Shown here: piece by piece, positions 62,343-64,000 of the stretch
Numbering within the stretch: the first letter of the stretch is position 1
Layout: each line of letters opens with the position of its first letter
Assembly: GCA_026874595.1 (NCBI GenBank)
Contig: CM049313.1
Coordinates: forward strand, 55,036,159-55,100,158
Direction: 5' to 3'
Length of the DNA: 64,000 bases
From: Sipunculus nudus
Lineage: Eukaryota > Annelida > Sipuncula > Golfingiida > Sipunculidae
Made by a program: the position numbers and the translations under genes
The notes under the pieces: generated by a model
Seen by the model: the letters and a program-made list of their open reading frames with translations, nothing else
Told to the model about the DNA's origin: nothing
The model's database searches: none

Positions 62343-62910
62343 TAAAGAACAGCATCAAAACAGAACCTTGCTCAGTCAAAAATCATCTGATGGCAAGTCG
62401 ACCTTGGATTCAGTGGATTGATGGTTTCATTATGAAAACCGATGTACTTGTCAGACTATTTACTTGGGTCAGTATTATAGATACCGGTACTGGTATAGTA
62501 GTTAACAGCAAATTTCAAGGTAATATTGAAAGTTCATAAAATAATCAACCAATAATTGATCATCAGTTGTTTTTTCTTTTCAGTCATCCATTATGACAGC
62601 AAAACCAATTCCTACGATTAGTATCTTGGTTGCATATGAGCCAGATCCTTGGTAGTAAAAAGATGCTTTAAGGTGCAGAACACTGTATTTATTTTTGAAA
62701 AGAATGCTATTTATTATTAAAAAAGAAATCAGGTCCTGATTCCAGGCTTGAGCACCTGGACAAAATTACTTGGGATTGGAGTATTTAAAAACTTCTTTCA
62801 GCCTTAGAGTCCGAGTGGCTGTAAAGTTTAAGCTTGATACTGTAATCTGAGACTGTACTTGATTTGTTTCTACCAGATATTTCTATTATTTAAAGTTTCT
62901 GTTGTTGCAG
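62343..62910 (+). other. Intron or 5' flank of the DUF1761-like gene
   Basis: AT-rich, ending in acceptor GTTGTTGCAG at 62901-62910. No other feature seen. Confidence 0.5.
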
Positions 62911-63144
62911 GCGGAAAATGGGCATGCACTTACTAGTCAATGCTCTGACAGCCATCGCTGGTGCTACAGTTGTGTGTTCAATCCTCGGGGCATTATGGTA
63001 CTCCTCCCTGTTGTTTGGAACAATGTGGCTTAGCTACACCAACAGGTCAAGGAAAGACATTGAAGCAGAGGGCATGACAGGGCCCCTCTTAGCAGCCATC
63101 ATTGGCCATGCTCTTACAATGACCACATTGTTCTATTTAGTGGA
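62911..63144 (+). CDS. DUF1761-like gene, first coding exon
   Basis: ATG at 62918, donor GTGAGT at 63145, phase 2. Carries the GALWYSSLLFG motif and two predicted membrane spans. Confidence 0.75.
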
Positions 63145-64000
63145 GTGAGTGTTAATTTTTTCACAAGTCAAACTATGGTATCATTAAAATGGTTAGTAAA
63201 ATGAAAGTTTATGTTTTTTTTTACCAGCCAATGGAGCAGTTGATTCCATCTGAAACCAAATTTAAAATAAAGGTAATGAACACACTATTATTATGGTATG
63301 TCCCTGATATTTAATGATATACTTTTAGTAATATATTACCCTTAGGAAAAATGCATAAAAACACAATTTTAATACTTAGGAGCACATCCCTTTAAAGTAT
63401 CAGATAATAAAAAAATACCAGTCTTTGTTGTCAAGGCAAATGTGCGCAGAGTGAATAAACAGTAAACACAAATATATATACATGTTACCTGCAGCCTTTG
63501 ATACAATTGATTTAAAATAAGATACACTAATGTGTAAACAGGTTTAATGTTACATGGATGTTACCAGTATGTAAAATTGTGGCCTTAAAATTAAAAGTAG
63601 AGGTGTGAGATCTCTCAGTTAAATGAAAATGTTTTATTTTTTTTTTTATTACACTACATCAGGCTTGGGTCTATGATATATGTTTTTTCTTGGTACTTGT
63701 ACTCAGGTTCAAATTTTTTTTGTGCTTGTCTTGTGCTGTTTTTGATGTACTTTGCACACATGTACTTGAACGTTGTTCAAGTTCTTTTCGTGCAATTGTC
63801 AAGTTTATTATCAGTGAAGGATTATTACTGATGTATATTCCATCAAGTTTACATTAGGTCTTTATGCCTTGTTTTTTGTGTTGCATTAAAATCAATAGTT
63901 AAGGTTATCATCATTCAATTATTATTTGTGTTTTGTGAAAATTTAATGATGTTTACAGACATTTCTTCATCGTCCATTCCCTGCTGGAGGCAATCCGTCT
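62911..64000 (+). CDS. DUF1761-like membrane protein (partial; first two coding exons)
   Basis: Exon 62911-63144 starts 7 nt before the ATG (62918) after a clear acceptor, so an upstream untranslated exon is implied. It encodes MGMHLLVNALTAIAGATVVC, then a hydrophobic run SILGALWYSSLLFGTMWL (first membrane segment), a short polar loop with NRSRKDIEAEGM, and PLLAAIIGHALTMTTLFYLV (second segment). GALWYSPLLFGxxW is the signature of DUF1761 proteins, small multi-pass membrane proteins of unknown function. The second exon begins at 63959 and continues HFFIVHSLLEAIR, also typical of the family, to the window edge. The phases (2) agree. Confidence 0.75.
63959..64000 (+). CDS. DUF1761-like gene, second coding exon (cut by window end)
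   Basis: Acceptor GTTTACAG ends at 63958. The first base completes a Glu codon with the previous exon, then HFFIVHSLLEAIR. The conserved family pattern supports it despite only 42 nt being visible. Confidence 0.65.

Overview
This is a window of animal nuclear DNA. It is AT-rich, carries spliced genes with long introns, and is dominated by nested transposons. The two clearest proteins (RIOK2 and a GLRX2-type glutaredoxin) are metazoan-like. The repeats (tandem-core rolling-circle-like elements, long G/C homopolymers, a DIRS-type recombinase remnant, a CR1/Jockey-type LINE) resemble what is reported from marine molluscs, bivalves especially. Species cannot be fixed from the sequence, and 'bivalve' is an inference.

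Genes. (1) Plus strand, 2933-17837: RIOK2, an atypical protein kinase/ATPase of pre-40S ribosome maturation. Eight coding exons are present with correct splice sites and phases; only the first ~20 codons are missing. Intron sequence separates the exons, and the 7-kb seventh intron is filled by repeats. (2) Minus strand, 35634-31742: a two-exon dithiol glutaredoxin (active site CSFC, 110 aa) whose intron is occupied by a repeat-family copy. (3) Plus strand, 62911 to beyond the window end: the first two coding exons of a DUF1761-like membrane protein.

Repeats. Two interspersed families, called A and B here, account for much of 10.4-43.6 kb. Both have short conserved ends, a palindrome near the 3' end and a terminal CTTGTT. 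Family A ends also carry a 9-bp subterminal inverted repeat. Their layout is close to that described for Helentron/DINE-1/pearl-type non-autonomous rolling-circle elements. A third family has a canonical Helitron 3' end (hairpin, then CTRR before a T) and a core of ~279-bp dimeric repeats centred on the palindrome GGTGGCGCCACC. Several insertions can be proven inside the window because an unoccupied copy of the target is also present: Helitron-like in A, B in A, B in B, and a PIF/Harbinger-type element in a local duplicate. Around 38.1-44.8 kb the nesting is four deep: a LINE split by A, split by B, containing the Helitron-like array.

44.1-52.0 kb holds three near-identical tandem copies of a 2.6-kb unit. 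Each unit contains the 5' part of the LINE endonuclease, a 77-bp perfect inverted-repeat element with 9-bp target duplications, a TA microsatellite and a G run of different length. 52.2-54.2 kb has inverted arms made of ACGCGATA-type minisatellite with a 732-bp Harbinger-like element carrying a MADF-domain exon. 54.2-55.5 kb is a diverged array of the ~280-bp repeat type. 59.6-62.3 kb lies between hAT-like terminal inverted repeats just upstream of the DUF1761 gene. No rRNA, tRNA gene, CRISPR array or prokaryotic operon was seen.
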